NCBI RefSeq assembly: GCF_904846695.1
Contig: NZ_CAJHBR010000005.1
Span: 102,990-166,989 of the forward strand
From: Psychrobacter urativorans
GTDB taxonomy: Bacteria; Pseudomonadota; Gammaproteobacteria; Pseudomonadales; Moraxellaceae
Reading direction: 5' to 3'
DNA length: 64,000 bases
Numbering within the stretch: position 1 is the stretch's first letter; every line of letters begins with the position of its first letter. A program made the position numbers and the translations under genes. Of the stretch, positions 19,145 through 27,502 are shown piece after piece. Below the pieces are notes generated by a model. It was not told the origin of the DNA and did not search any database. It saw only the letters and a program-made list of their open reading frames with translations.

Positions 19145-19169
19145 GAAACTTAGTTTCATATTATGAAAC
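19145..19169. promoter_or_regulatory. overlapping palindromes, likely IclR operator
   Basis: GTTTCATA-T-TATGAAAC is a perfect 17-bp palindrome at 19153-19169, overlapped by GAAAC-TTA-GTTTC at 19145-19157. Both lie between gcdH and the divergent IclR gene, 57 bases from the regulator's start. The TGAAAC/GTTTCA half-sites resemble those of IclR-family operators such as KdgR's. Binding is inferred. Confidence 0.55.
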
Positions 19170-19225
19170 CATTTAAGCAGAATTATAGACTGCTGTAAAC
19201 CCTTATTGATAACTATGGCTATAAA

Positions 19226-20053
19226 ATGATAAAAAACACTACTGCGCCTACCGCTTTATTAGAGCGGATGACTAACCAGCTTATACAAAGTAAAGCTGTT
19301 GATGATCGACAGTTCGTCACAGCGCTTGGACGTGGATTGACGCTATTAGCAGCGTTTGAGCAGCATGAACAGCTCAGCCATCAGCAGTTATGTCAGATGA
19401 CGCAGCTACCCAAAGCTACCGTGACACGGCTCATCTATACTTTGACTACCCTTGGATTCTTGCGTACGACCATACAGGGACAATATCAGCTAGGTAGTAG
19501 CGCCATTCGTTTGAGTGCTACGGCTTGGAGCCAGCATGACTTAGTAGCCTTTGCACAACCGCTGTTACGTCAGTTCGCGCTAGACCATGAAGTATCCGTA
19601 AATTTAGCGACAGAGATCGAAGGAGAGATGCGCTATTTGGCTTGTTGTCGTAGCCCAGCTCGGCTCTCGGTAAACTTACAAGTGGGCTCGGCGGTACCTA
19701 TTGCAGATACCGCCATTGGTAGAGCTTTTTATGCGGTAAGCTCGCCTACTAGACAGAAGATTATTGATAGTAATTTGCAAGATCGACTTAGTGCAGCGGA
19801 TTATCTTGATGCAACAACGACTTTACTAGACTCAGCGCAATATTACCAAAGCCACGGCTACACTCTCTCTGACGGTGAATATTCAGCAGATATTTTAGCG
19901 GTAGCGGTTGGGGTTTTTGATGTGACCACAGGACATTATGGCTATTCATTGAACGCTAGTGTGCCTAGATCAAACTGGAATGCAGAGCAATATGCGGCAA
20001 TGATTGTACCTAAACTACAAGCGCTGGCTGAGCAGATTGGCGCTGGGGTTTAA
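19226..20053 (+). CDS. IclR-family transcriptional regulator (glutarate genes)
   Basis: A 275-residue IclR protein: an N-terminal extension of about 25 residues, winged HTH at roughly 28-85 (LSHQQLCQMTQLPKATVTRL) and the ligand-binding domain with GSAVPIADTAIGRAFYA. Divergent from gcdH. It is not closely similar to the other IclR protein at 15474-16238 by eye, so the two probably sense different compounds. An internal ATG at residue 10 is a possible alternative start. Confidence 0.87.
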   Translation: MIKNTTAPTALLERMTNQLIQSKAVDDRQFVTALGRGLTLLAAFEQHEQLSHQQLCQMTQLPKATVTRLIYTLTTLGFLRTTIQGQYQLGSSAIRLSATAWSQHDLVAFAQPLLRQFALDHEVSVNLATEIEGEMRYLACCRSPARLSVNLQVGSAVPIADTAIGRAFYAVSSPTRQKIIDSNLQDRLSAADYLDATTTLLDSAQYYQSHGYTLSDGEYSADILAVAVGVFDVTTGHYGYSLNASVPRSNWNAEQYAAMIVPKLQALAEQIGAGV

Positions 20054-20178
20054 TGCCCACTGTATTTTACTAGTTATTTATTTAAGATTATTGAAATAGC
20101 AAACTATCTACGTATGATAATAGGGCATATTGCACCATTAAATTTGAGTTACACCATGAAGTTTGACTGGGAAAATTT

Positions 20179-20430
20179 ATGAATAATCGTGCTAAAAACC
20201 TATTGCCAGCAACTTTATCTTTGAGTGTCGGTTTGGGCTTAGTCTTAGCCCTTAACGGCTGTTAGCCTAATAGCGATAACATTGACCTTAGTTCTCAAAC
20301 TAATAAGCCAACTCCCGCTAATGGCGCAGGTGACAATAATGTTAGTGTTGCACAAATCGCCACTAAGCAAGAATTCCCACAATATATCGATAAGCTGCCA
20401 GTATTATCCACCCTCTTATTTATATACTAG
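20179..20430 (+). pseudogene. lipoprotein gene killed by a stop directly after the lipobox
   Basis: In the 461-base stretch 20054-20514 an ATG at 20179 opens a clear lipoprotein signal peptide ending LALNGC. The next codon is TAG (20263-20265), probably from CAG. The frame then continues with a typical lipoprotein linker (PNSDNIDLSSQTNKPTPANG) and QEFPQYIDKLP before a second stop at 20428-20430, so the 3' end is also truncated. The family cannot be named from what remains. Confidence 0.6.
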
Positions 20431-20514
20431 CGCAGCCATCACTAGCCTGCTAACTGCTCCCTTGCTCAGCGTTGCAACTATCAGTGATGCAATTAGGGCA
20501 AGGCTGTGCGTAGC

Positions 20515-21258
20515 TTAAGATTTGTGCGCCGTATGAATGGCGACAATACCAAAACTTAATCTTTCAAAACTAACCTTACTGAAACCAATAGCACCGATTT
20601 CTTGCGCTAAATTCTCTGCACTGGGAAAGTCTTTTACTCCTTTGAGTAAATACTGATACGCCGAGCTATCGCCACTAGTGGCTAGCCAACCAATCAGTGG
20701 CATCACTACTGACATGTAGCCTAAATACAATTTATGCAGCCAATTTAGAGGAATATTGGAGGCCTCTAAAATAACTAGCCTACCCCCAGTTCTCAATACC
20801 CGATAAGCCTCTTGCAAGGCCTTATGCCTGTCACATATTTTTAGTCCTAACGAGATAGATACTACGTCTTGGCTAGCGCTAGCAATCTGCCACATGTTTT
20901 CTGCATCAAGCTGCATAAATACAGCGTTGACACTATGATCAGCTACTTTTTCCTTAGCCTTATCGAGCATTTGCAAGCTAATATCTGAGATAATAATTTG
21001 ATGCGAGCTATCGATAGCTTTATCAGGCAGATTGTTATCAGCTAGGCGCTGCTGCAAAATTCGATAAACGATATCACCAGTGCCTGAGGCGACATCCAAT
21101 AAATTCTGCCAAGGCGCATTAGCAATAATCTGTGCCACTCTACGTTTCCACAGCCTATGAATGCCTAAACTAAATAAGTCACACAGGCTATCATAGCGGT
21201 TGGCAATACGACCAAATACGTCGTCATCATTCGGGGTAAAATTAGCAGAGTTGTTCAT
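20515..21258 (-). CDS. UbiE/COQ5-family class I methyltransferase
   Basis: A 247-residue SAM-dependent methyltransferase. The N-terminus (VFGRIANRYDSLCDLFSLGI) and LWKRRV match UbiE/MenG; motif I is LLDVASGTGDIVYR, and a motif near 125 (VSISLGLKICDRHKALQEAYRVL) is the UbiE post-I region. UbiE methylates C-2 of the benzoquinone or naphthoquinone ring. Some canonical residues differ (SLGLKICD in place of the usual FGIRNVTD), so it may be a paralogue with another substrate. It is not beside other ubiquinone genes. Confidence 0.75.
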   Translation of the reverse strand: MNNSANFTPNDDDVFGRIANRYDSLCDLFSLGIHRLWKRRVAQIIANAPWQNLLDVASGTGDIVYRILQQRLADNNLPDKAIDSSHQIIISDISLQMLDKAKEKVADHSVNAVFMQLDAENMWQIASASQDVVSISLGLKICDRHKALQEAYRVLRTGGRLVILEASNIPLNWLHKLYLGYMSVVMPLIGWLATSGDSSAYQYLLKGVKDFPSAENLAQEIGAIGFSKVSFERLSFGIVAIHTAHKS

Positions 21259-21415
21259 AAATTGGCTGCGCTTTGGGTAGGGTTAAGTTGAGAATATAAT
21301 TACGGTTTATAATTTTTTGCTATTTTTATAAATAGCATTACAAGTAATTTTGTAACCATAGCTCGGGTAAGACAGATAACGTCTTAGTTTCTTTTTTATA
21401 GAGAATTCAAACTTA

Positions 21416-22471
21416 TTAGTTCAATCGATTACCAGCACGGTCTATATAAAAATAGTCATTATCGATATTAACGGAGGCTTTTCCAGAATAAAACTTGAAA
21501 GAGCTATCATACTGATAAGGAATAACCAATTGTCCATCCTGATCAATACTACCCCATTTATCATCTTTCTCAACGGCGATCAGGCCTTCAAAAGAGATAC
21601 TTGCGCCTTCATATTCAATCGGAATAATCAGCTTGCCTACTGCATTAATAAAACCGTATTTACCATCAACCTCTACCCTAGCAACACCTTCAAAAAACTT
21701 TTCTATCTCGTCATAAATAAAGTCTGTAATCGGCTTACCAGCAGTATCAATTAAGGCGTATTTATTGTGGTGTTTTACGATAGCTACACCATCTTGAAAG
21801 TCATTAGCTTGATCGTAAATAAATGGTATAGCAACTTTGCCTGCTAAATCCAAATAACCAGATTTACCATTAATTTCTGCAGCTACTCTACCGCTGTCAT
21901 AATGCCCTAAACTTTCATAAATAAAAGGTATATGAATATTATTATTTTTGTCAATCATACCCTGTTTGCCATCACGTATGACTGGTGCAAATCCTTGTTT
22001 AAAACTAAACGCAAATTGGTACACCAGAGGAATTTGTAGTTTACCTTGAGCATTAATAAAACCAGAGACTCCGCTGCCAGGAGCAAATAATACTTGCTGA
22101 TCTCCTTTATATACAGCTCCTAAGCCTTCAGAAAAATCGGTTGCATTATCAAATATATAATCAGTGATAAATTCACCCTTGTTATTAATATAAGCTTTTT
22201 TTCCAGTCTCAAAGTCATGTACTATTGCTAAACCCTCTGAAAACGAATCAATCAAATCGTATTGAGTTGGAATAACTTCAACACCATTTATATCTACTGC
22301 TCCCCAATATGGAACACGTTCAACGACGGACATACCGTCTTGCATACAAAGTTTGATAGTATATCGATTGGACTCAAAGGGTGGATATTTACAATACTCA
22401 ACTTCCATACTAGCATAAGAAAAATGGCTATAACTCAGCGCTAATAGCATTAATAACTTGATACCTTTCAT
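21416..22471 (-). CDS. exported WG-repeat protein
   Basis: A 351-residue protein with a signal peptide (MKGIKLLMLLALSYSHFSYA) and then about eight imperfect WG (KWG) repeats of 35-45 residues, with the pattern G-x-I/L-x-I-P-x-x-Y-D followed by F-x-x-G-x-A-x-V. WG repeats form beta-structures of unclear role, often in secreted or surface proteins. No catalytic domain is visible. It ends 23 bases after... upstream neighbours are on the same strand (rtcR starts at 24203), so it may be read through from rtcR, but no functional link to RNA repair is evident. Confidence 0.8.
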   Translation of the reverse strand: MKGIKLLMLLALSYSHFSYASMEVEYCKYPPFESNRYTIKLCMQDGMSVVERVPYWGAVDINGVEVIPTQYDLIDSFSEGLAIVHDFETGKKAYINNKGEFITDYIFDNATDFSEGLGAVYKGDQQVLFAPGSGVSGFINAQGKLQIPLVYQFAFSFKQGFAPVIRDGKQGMIDKNNNIHIPFIYESLGHYDSGRVAAEINGKSGYLDLAGKVAIPFIYDQANDFQDGVAIVKHHNKYALIDTAGKPITDFIYDEIEKFFEGVARVEVDGKYGFINAVGKLIIPIEYEGASISFEGLIAVEKDDKWGSIDQDGQLVIPYQYDSSFKFYSGKASVNIDNDYFYIDRAGNRLN

Positions 22472-22523
22472 ACCTAAATTCCTTTTTATTTCAGTATTGC
22501 ATCAGCAAAAAAGCTATAAAACC

Positions 22524-24203
22524 TTAACCCAACTCATCAAACTTTAATCCAAACTTCATTAAATATTTGCGTAAACGGTCACTATCATTAGGACTTTTTA
22601 GCTTATCTCGCGAATTAGCATAAAGATAACGCCCTGCTATTGCTTGATTTTTGTGGCTAATACAAACCTCGATCACATAGGCCAACTGTATCGCCTCAAA
22701 GGGGTCAATCGTAGCCAGCATTTCTTCATCAAGGTATTGGGCCAAAACTTTATCGCTATTTTGTTCCATTAAATCACTATCAAATCTACTTTCAGACTTA
22801 GTATTACTTAGGCTATTTTTGGATTGTATGACTGCCGATGATGACCACAGCTTAGTTAAGCGCTCAATCTCAGCTTGCACATCGACTACTCTGATAACTT
22901 TACTATCAGCCAGCGTGGTTAAGCGAATCATACTAGCGGTTAAATCACGAAAATTGCCTTGCCATGTGGCCTCACTACTCATTGCAAAGTCTTCATACCT
23001 TTGCCGTGCATTCGGCTCAAAGCGATATTGCTGCTGCTGCTCGCTACCTAAACGTGCCAGCTCGTAATCAATATTGGCAGGCAAATCTTCTAATCTATCT
23101 TTGAGTGACGGTAAAAAAAACGTCCACGTATTAAGCCGTGCAAATAAATCTGCTCGGAACTCTCCGTTAGTAACCGCTTGGCGTAAGTCCTTGTTCGTCC
23201 CTGCCATCAGCTGAAATGAAACCTCAATCGATGTATCACTACCGAGTGGATAAAAGCGCTGCTCCTCTAAGGCCGTTAACAGCATTGCCTGCTCATCTAA
23301 GCCCAACTCGCCAATCTCATCTAAGAATAATAAGCCGCCATCCGCTGACTTAAGCAACCCTTCTCGGTTGGCTGCTGCACCAGTGAAGGCGCCCTTAACA
23401 TGACCGAATAACACACTCATTGCGGTATCACCGCGCAAAGTGGCACAGTTAACTTCAACGAAGTTATCAAGGGCATATTTACTTTGAGTAGCGTTATCGG
23501 ACTTGGCTTTTTTGATCGCATAGATTTGGCTCGCCAGCTGCGACTTACCGGCCCCTGTGGCCCCCATTAATAGTATCGGTGCGGTGGAACGAGTCGCCAC
23601 CTTTTCGATATTAGAAATCAGTTGCTGATAAGCGGCATTTTGGGTCACTAGATTGGCTTGTAGGGTCTGCCAATGTTGCGCTTTTTCCGCCTCAAAGCGG
23701 GCACGTAAACTATCATAGCGCGACACATCCAAATCAATAATCTGATAGCGACCTTGCGGATCAGCTTGATCCGGCCTAGGGCAAGGGGATGTTTGAATAA
23801 AATTAGCGGGGATAAATCCTGCTTCTACTAGCAAGAACCAGCAAATCTGTGCCACGTGAGTGCCGGTGGTTAAATGCAGCAGATAATCAGTCTGCGCATT
23901 GAAATTAAAGCCCGCTACAAAGTCATAAAGCTCAGCATAAACATCAGCAAAATCCCATGGACTTGATAGCGTCACATGATGGCCAATAACTTGCGTTTGC
24001 GGGCTGACTCTTGCCACGTCATCGACAACTATCTTAAATAGTCGCTTATCACGGGTGCTATAAAGAATATGCAACTCATCAACGAGCAAATCATCATGCA
24101 GAGCTAAGCTGACCGTCGGCCGCCAACGCTGCCAACGTTTGTCATTAAAGCCATTGTCTAGCGTGGTACCGAGGAAGCCGATGACGGCAGTTTTGTTAGA
24201 CAT
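22524..24203 (-). CDS. rtcR: RtcR, sigma-54-dependent activator of RNA repair genes
   Basis: A 559-residue enhancer-binding protein. Residues 1-185 form the RtcR N-terminal CARF-like sensor (VIGFLGTTLDNG at 7-18), thought to sense RNA ends or a nucleotide signal. The AAA+ domain has Walker A GATGAGKS (214-221), the sigma-54 contact loop GAFTGA (271-276) and Walker B LLFLDE (291-296). The C-terminus carries the DNA-binding part. It is divergent from rtcB, whose promoter has -24/-12 elements, so the pair is self-consistent. Slightly longer than the E. coli protein, with an Asn/Ser-rich linker near residue 470. Confidence 0.95.
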   Translation of the reverse strand: MSNKTAVIGFLGTTLDNGFNDKRWQRWRPTVSLALHDDLLVDELHILYSTRDKRLFKIVVDDVARVSPQTQVIGHHVTLSSPWDFADVYAELYDFVAGFNFNAQTDYLLHLTTGTHVAQICWFLLVEAGFIPANFIQTSPCPRPDQADPQGRYQIIDLDVSRYDSLRARFEAEKAQHWQTLQANLVTQNAAYQQLISNIEKVATRSTAPILLMGATGAGKSQLASQIYAIKKAKSDNATQSKYALDNFVEVNCATLRGDTAMSVLFGHVKGAFTGAAANREGLLKSADGGLLFLDEIGELGLDEQAMLLTALEEQRFYPLGSDTSIEVSFQLMAGTNKDLRQAVTNGEFRADLFARLNTWTFFLPSLKDRLEDLPANIDYELARLGSEQQQQYRFEPNARQRYEDFAMSSEATWQGNFRDLTASMIRLTTLADSKVIRVVDVQAEIERLTKLWSSSAVIQSKNSLSNTKSESRFDSDLMEQNSDKVLAQYLDEEMLATIDPFEAIQLAYVIEVCISHKNQAIAGRYLYANSRDKLKSPNDSDRLRKYLMKFGLKFDELG

Positions 24204-24285
24204 AGTTTTTTGTTCCGAGTTTTGATATTTACAATCAATTGTTTTAATTGATGTTCTAGTTCGTAGCTAACTCACGATAGTTTGC

Positions 24286-24355
24286 GTAGGCTGGGCTTTT
24301 AGCTCGGCGTTAGAGCGTTGCAAAGTATAAATACTGGGTTAAAGACCCAGCCTAC
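24286..24355. repeat. 70-bp inverted-repeat element, copy 1
   Basis: Ends GTAGGCTGGG and CCCAGCCTAC are exact reverse complements, with a variable middle containing a further partial pairing. A second element of exactly the same length and ends lies at 26997-27066. It is in the 382-base rtcR-rtcB intergenic region, upstream of the sigma-54 promoter; the remaining stretch 24356-24511 is very A+T-rich, suiting a bent enhancer region. Confidence 0.75.
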
Positions 24356-24511
24356 GATGGTAATATATTATATATAATTCTATCATCATAGAAATATATC
24401 TAACATTTTAATTTTATATAAATTTAGCCTAACTTATTTCGATCTAATTGATAAATATTTATTTTAACTAAATCAATAACTTATAAATTAATATAGAAAA
24501 TCTATAAAACT

Positions 24512-24527
24512 TGGCACAGCTTTAGCA
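24512..24527 (+). promoter_or_regulatory. sigma-54 (-24/-12) promoter of rtcB
   Basis: TGGCAC-AGCTT-TAGCA matches the consensus TGGCAC-N5-TTGCW with one change, GG and GC correctly spaced. It is 59 bases upstream of the rtcB ATG, predicting a start near 24538. RtcR's GAFTGA loop requires such a promoter. Confidence 0.8.
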
Positions 24528-24585
24528 TTATATAAAGTAAGACTATTCATTCATAAATTTATTTTAAAAGCTAAGGAGCAAACTC

Positions 24586-25806
24586 ATGCAACCATCTAAC
24601 CATAATGTAATACAAGAAGGTGGAGCACCGATTCGTCTATGGACGCAAGGTGTGCCTGTCGAAGACCAAGCGCGCGAGCAGCTGATCAATACTTCAAAAA
24701 TGCCCTTTATCTATAAATGGATGGCGGTGATGCCTGATGTGCATTTGGGTATGGGCGCCACTATCGGTAGTGTAATTCCGACTAAAGAAGCCATCATTCC
24801 AGCGGCGGTTGGTGTCGATATCGGTTGTGGCATGATGGCAGTGCAAACCACGCTGACCGCCAATGATTTGCCCGATAACTTGTATGCTCTACGTACAGAA
24901 TTGGAAAAAGCTATTCCACATGGAAGGACGCCAAGAGGTCGCCGCGACACAGGCTCTTGGACCAATCCTGACGATACGGTATTGAAGGGTTGGGGAACGC
25001 TAGCTGATGATTTTAATTATCTATGTCAAAAGCACCCACGGCTAAAGAACACTAATAACCTTAAACACTTGGGAACGCTAGGTACGGGTAACCACTTTGT
25101 AGAAGTATGCTTGGATGAGACTAATCAGGTGTGGATTATGCTGCACTCAGGCTCACGTGGCGTAGGTAACGCTATTGGTCGCTACTTTATCGAGTTGGCT
25201 CGTGAGGATATGCGCAAGTGGTTTATCAATTTGCCGGATAAAGATTTGGCCTACTTTAGCGAGGGCACAGAGCATTTTGATGATTACTGGTTTGCGGTGG
25301 GTTGGGCGCAGCGCTTTGCTTTCAAAAATCGTGAAATCATGATGGAGAATGCTATCAAAGCACTCCGTCAAATCATTACTAAGCCTTTTGATGCGGCAGT
25401 AAAAGCGGTGAACTGTCACCACAACTATGTGGAAAAAGAAGAGCATTACGGCGAATCGGTTTTTGTGACTCGTAAAGGCGCAGTACGTGCCCGCATTGGT
25501 GAGTACGGTATCATTCCCGGCTCGATGGGAGCCAAATCTTTTATTGTCAAAGGTAAAGGTAATGAGGAATCGTTCTGCTCTTGCTCGCACGGTGCCGGTC
25601 GGGTTATGTCACGCACCCAAGCGAAAAAGCAATTCACCGTAGCCGACCAAATCGCGCAAACTGAAGGCGTTGAATGCCGTAAAGATGCGTCAGTAATTGA
25701 TGAAATTCCAGCGGCCTATAAAAATATCGATGATGTCATGCACGCTCAACGTGATTTGGTAGAAGTGGTACATACGCTTCGTCAGGTGGTTTGTGTTAAA
25801 GGGTGA
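24586..25806 (+). CDS. rtcB: RNA-splicing ligase RtcB
   Basis: A 406-residue GTP- and Mn-dependent ligase that joins RNA 2',3'-cyclic phosphate or 3'-phosphate ends to 5'-OH ends. Catalytic features are complete: metal ligands around Cys81 (GVDIGCGM), His170 (GTGNHFVEV), His187 (HSGSRGVG), His279 in NCHHNY, and the guanylylated His335 in CSHGAGR. Length equals E. coli RtcB. Ribosome site AAGGAGCAAACTC before the ATG. First gene of the RtcR-controlled unit, followed after 81 bases by a HEPN-type gene. Confidence 0.97.
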   Translation: MQPSNHNVIQEGGAPIRLWTQGVPVEDQAREQLINTSKMPFIYKWMAVMPDVHLGMGATIGSVIPTKEAIIPAAVGVDIGCGMMAVQTTLTANDLPDNLYALRTELEKAIPHGRTPRGRRDTGSWTNPDDTVLKGWGTLADDFNYLCQKHPRLKNTNNLKHLGTLGTGNHFVEVCLDETNQVWIMLHSGSRGVGNAIGRYFIELAREDMRKWFINLPDKDLAYFSEGTEHFDDYWFAVGWAQRFAFKNREIMMENAIKALRQIITKPFDAAVKAVNCHHNYVEKEEHYGESVFVTRKGAVRARIGEYGIIPGSMGAKSFIVKGKGNEESFCSCSHGAGRVMSRTQAKKQFTVADQIAQTEGVECRKDASVIDEIPAAYKNIDDVMHAQRDLVEVVHTLRQVVCVKG

Positions 25807-25887
25807 GAAGCGTTAGAAAAATCTATACGTGATCTTATAAACTGCTTAAAAAGTTTGTTAATTTTTTAATATTATAAGGATGAATTT

Positions 25888-26511
25888 ATGTTGAATAGAA
25901 ATTTATTAAGAATTGGATTAGGAGGTAAATTTATAGTCGATTTATCTAATTTTAAACAGTATTTCAAAGAAATTGAGACAAAATTTTATACTGATAAGAA
26001 TACAATTAAAGAGAAGCAAGACTCAATTCTCAACGTAGACTTTGATGAATTCAACGAGTTATATAATGAGTACTACAATATCGAACTTCACCATATAGAT
26101 ATTCACAGGAAATCTTGCTTAGTGACACTCTACTCTTATTTAGAGTCTTTTCTAAATCATTTATGTGGATGTCTTCACAAACTAAACAGCTATCAAGTTG
26201 AATATACTGATTTAGAAGGAAAAGGAATTACTCGTGCAAGATTGTATCTAGATAAGATAGTGGGTGTAGACTTTAATAAAATAAATTCTGAATGGGCAAG
26301 CATCAAAAATTTAAATTTAATTCGGAATAGTATTGTTCATAATTCAGGGAAAAGTGATAGAGAGAAAATTGATAGAATCATTAAAAACGAACCAAACTTA
26401 TCACTGAATATGTTCAATGAAATAAGAATTAAAGACGATTATATTAATGAAACAATAAATCAAATTGAAGCATTTCTTACATCAATTCATGAACAAGTTT
26501 TTGAAAAATAA
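25888..26511 (+). CDS. HEPN-domain protein, putative RNase, inside the rtc operon
   Basis: A 207-residue, helix-rich protein, not assigned to a named family. Residues 146-151 are R-N-S-I-V-H, which fits the HEPN ribonuclease motif R-x4-6-H with the usual polar residue after Arg; a long helix pair precedes it (HRKSCLVTLYSYLESFLNHL, 73-92), as in MAE_28990/RiboL-PSP-type HEPN proteins. The gene is visibly richer in A+T than rtcB and the next gene, suggesting separate acquisition. AAGGATGAATTT precedes the ATG. Position after rtcB and 12 bases before a DIP1984 gene implies cotranscription under RtcR. An RNase made with an RNA ligase is suggestive, but activity is inferred only from the motif. 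Confidence 0.7.
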   Translation: MLNRNLLRIGLGGKFIVDLSNFKQYFKEIETKFYTDKNTIKEKQDSILNVDFDEFNELYNEYYNIELHHIDIHRKSCLVTLYSYLESFLNHLCGCLHKLNSYQVEYTDLEGKGITRARLYLDKIVGVDFNKINSEWASIKNLNLIRNSIVHNSGKSDREKIDRIIKNEPNLSLNMFNEIRIKDDYINETINQIEAFLTSIHEQVFEK

Positions 26512-26523
26512 GAGAGAACGCAA

Positions 26524-26982
26524 ATGAAACTAGCCGAAGCCCTACTTATCCGTAGCGATATGCAAAAGAAGCTGGCTCAGCTAAAAGGTCGTATCAAAGC
26601 CAACGTAAGGGTTCAAGAAGGCGATACGCCGAGTGAAGATCCTAATGCGCTAATGATCGATGCCAGCCAAATTATTACCGAATTGTCAGTATTGATTGAA
26701 CGTATTCACCGTACCAATGCCATTGCTAAGACCGATAAAGGTCAATCGATGCTGACGCTACTGGTTGAGCGCGATACTTTAGAGCTGCGCCATAAGCTGT
26801 TGCTTGACGCCATTGAAGCGACACAAACTGAGGCGGATCGTTATAGCCCTCGTGAGATCAAATGGCATGTGATGATATCAGTCGCCAGTTTACAAAAGCA
26901 AGCCGATGATATCGCCATGAAGTTACGTAAGATTAATATTGTCATTCAAGCCAATAACTGGCAGATTGACCTTATTGAATAA
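26524..26982 (+). CDS. DIP1984-family protein
   Basis: A 152-residue all-helical protein matching the DIP1984 family (sometimes labelled septicolysin): MKLAEALLIRSDMQKKLAQL at the start, then RVQEGDTPSEDP (about 30-41), and a C-terminal RKINIVIQANNWQIDLIE. Function is unknown; the old toxin label is not supported by mechanism. It follows the HEPN gene by 12 bases and resembles rtcB in composition, so it may be the ancestral neighbour of rtcB with the HEPN gene inserted between. The ribosome site is weak, suggesting translational coupling. Confidence 0.82.
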   Translation: MKLAEALLIRSDMQKKLAQLKGRIKANVRVQEGDTPSEDPNALMIDASQIITELSVLIERIHRTNAIAKTDKGQSMLTLLVERDTLELRHKLLLDAIEATQTEADRYSPREIKWHVMISVASLQKQADDIAMKLRKINIVIQANNWQIDLIE

Positions 26983-26996
26983 CGTTGAGAGTTGTC

Positions 26997-27066
26997 GTAG
27001 GCTGGGTTTTTAACCCAGCATTTTAATCTTGCAGAGCCTTGAAGCTGGGTTAAAAACCCAGCCTAC
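26997..27066. repeat. 70-bp inverted-repeat element, copy 2
   Basis: Same 10-bp ends (GTAGGCTGGG / CCCAGCCTAC) and same 70-base length as 24286-24355. The arms here extend into GGGTTTTTAACCC-like inner pairings. It begins 15 bases after the DIP1984 stop, where it could act as a stem-loop that stabilises the upstream mRNA or reduces read-through. Confidence 0.75.
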
Positions 27067-27109
27067 TCTCATCCATTCAACCACTATTTTAAACCTTATA
27101 TTTTAGAAT

Positions 27110-27402
27110 TTTCTATGCCCACTTTTAACAGCATAGACTACCGCTTTGGAAACGACTGAGCGAGTGTCAGACCCCACATCTCCACAGCAGGGGGTTGAAA
27201 ATATACTGCAGTGGCTGCTACACGTTGCGGGCAGACGTATTTTTTACTATTAATGCCCCGTACACGTCACAGCTCACAAGGTACACTTTAGACCTTACTA
27301 CCAGACACTGACAGTCGTTTTCAATTTATTTATTGAGGTTACCTCTGGAAATTCTATTTAAAGAATTTTCCTTGCAAGCTTAACAAAGCAGTGCTTTGTT
27401 TT
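27110..27402 (+). ncRNA. candidate structured RNA between DIP1984 gene and rtcA
   Basis: No plausible gene lies in 26983-27502. From about 27112 several local hairpins follow each other: CTATGC/GCATAG, ACCCC/GGGGT, AAGGT/ACCTT, GAGGT-T-ACCTC and GGAAATTCT/AGAATTTTCC. The series ends with a terminator-like stem at 27382-27402. In some enterobacteria Y-RNA-like genes sit beside rtcBA, so a small RNA here is conceivable. No Y-RNA or tRNA-like T-arm could be recognised and no Rsr/Ro gene is near. Boundaries are approximate. Confidence 0.3.
27382..27402 (+). terminator. intrinsic terminator before rtcA
   Basis: AACAAAGC-AGT-GCTTTGTT followed by TT: a perfect eight-pair stem with a short T-tail. 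It lies 101 bases before rtcA, so full read-through from the rtcB promoter is unlikely; rtcA may have its own promoter in 27403-27502. Confidence 0.6.
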
Positions 27403-27502
27403 AACAGCTCTCAGGTTTCAATTTATTTTCAATACTCTTCATTATCCTATAAAAATTTTATACTCATGCTATAGATATCATCAAATAATAAAGAAAATCA
27501 TT

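Noticed and set aside
25153..25590. 145-codon minus-strand frame
   Set aside because: Lies wholly inside rtcB on the opposite strand; rtcB has all catalytic residues.
27110..27300. tRNA or Y-RNA gene near rtcA
   Set aside because: No T-arm (GGTTCRANYCC) or matched acceptor stem could be found; kept only as a generic structured-RNA candidate.
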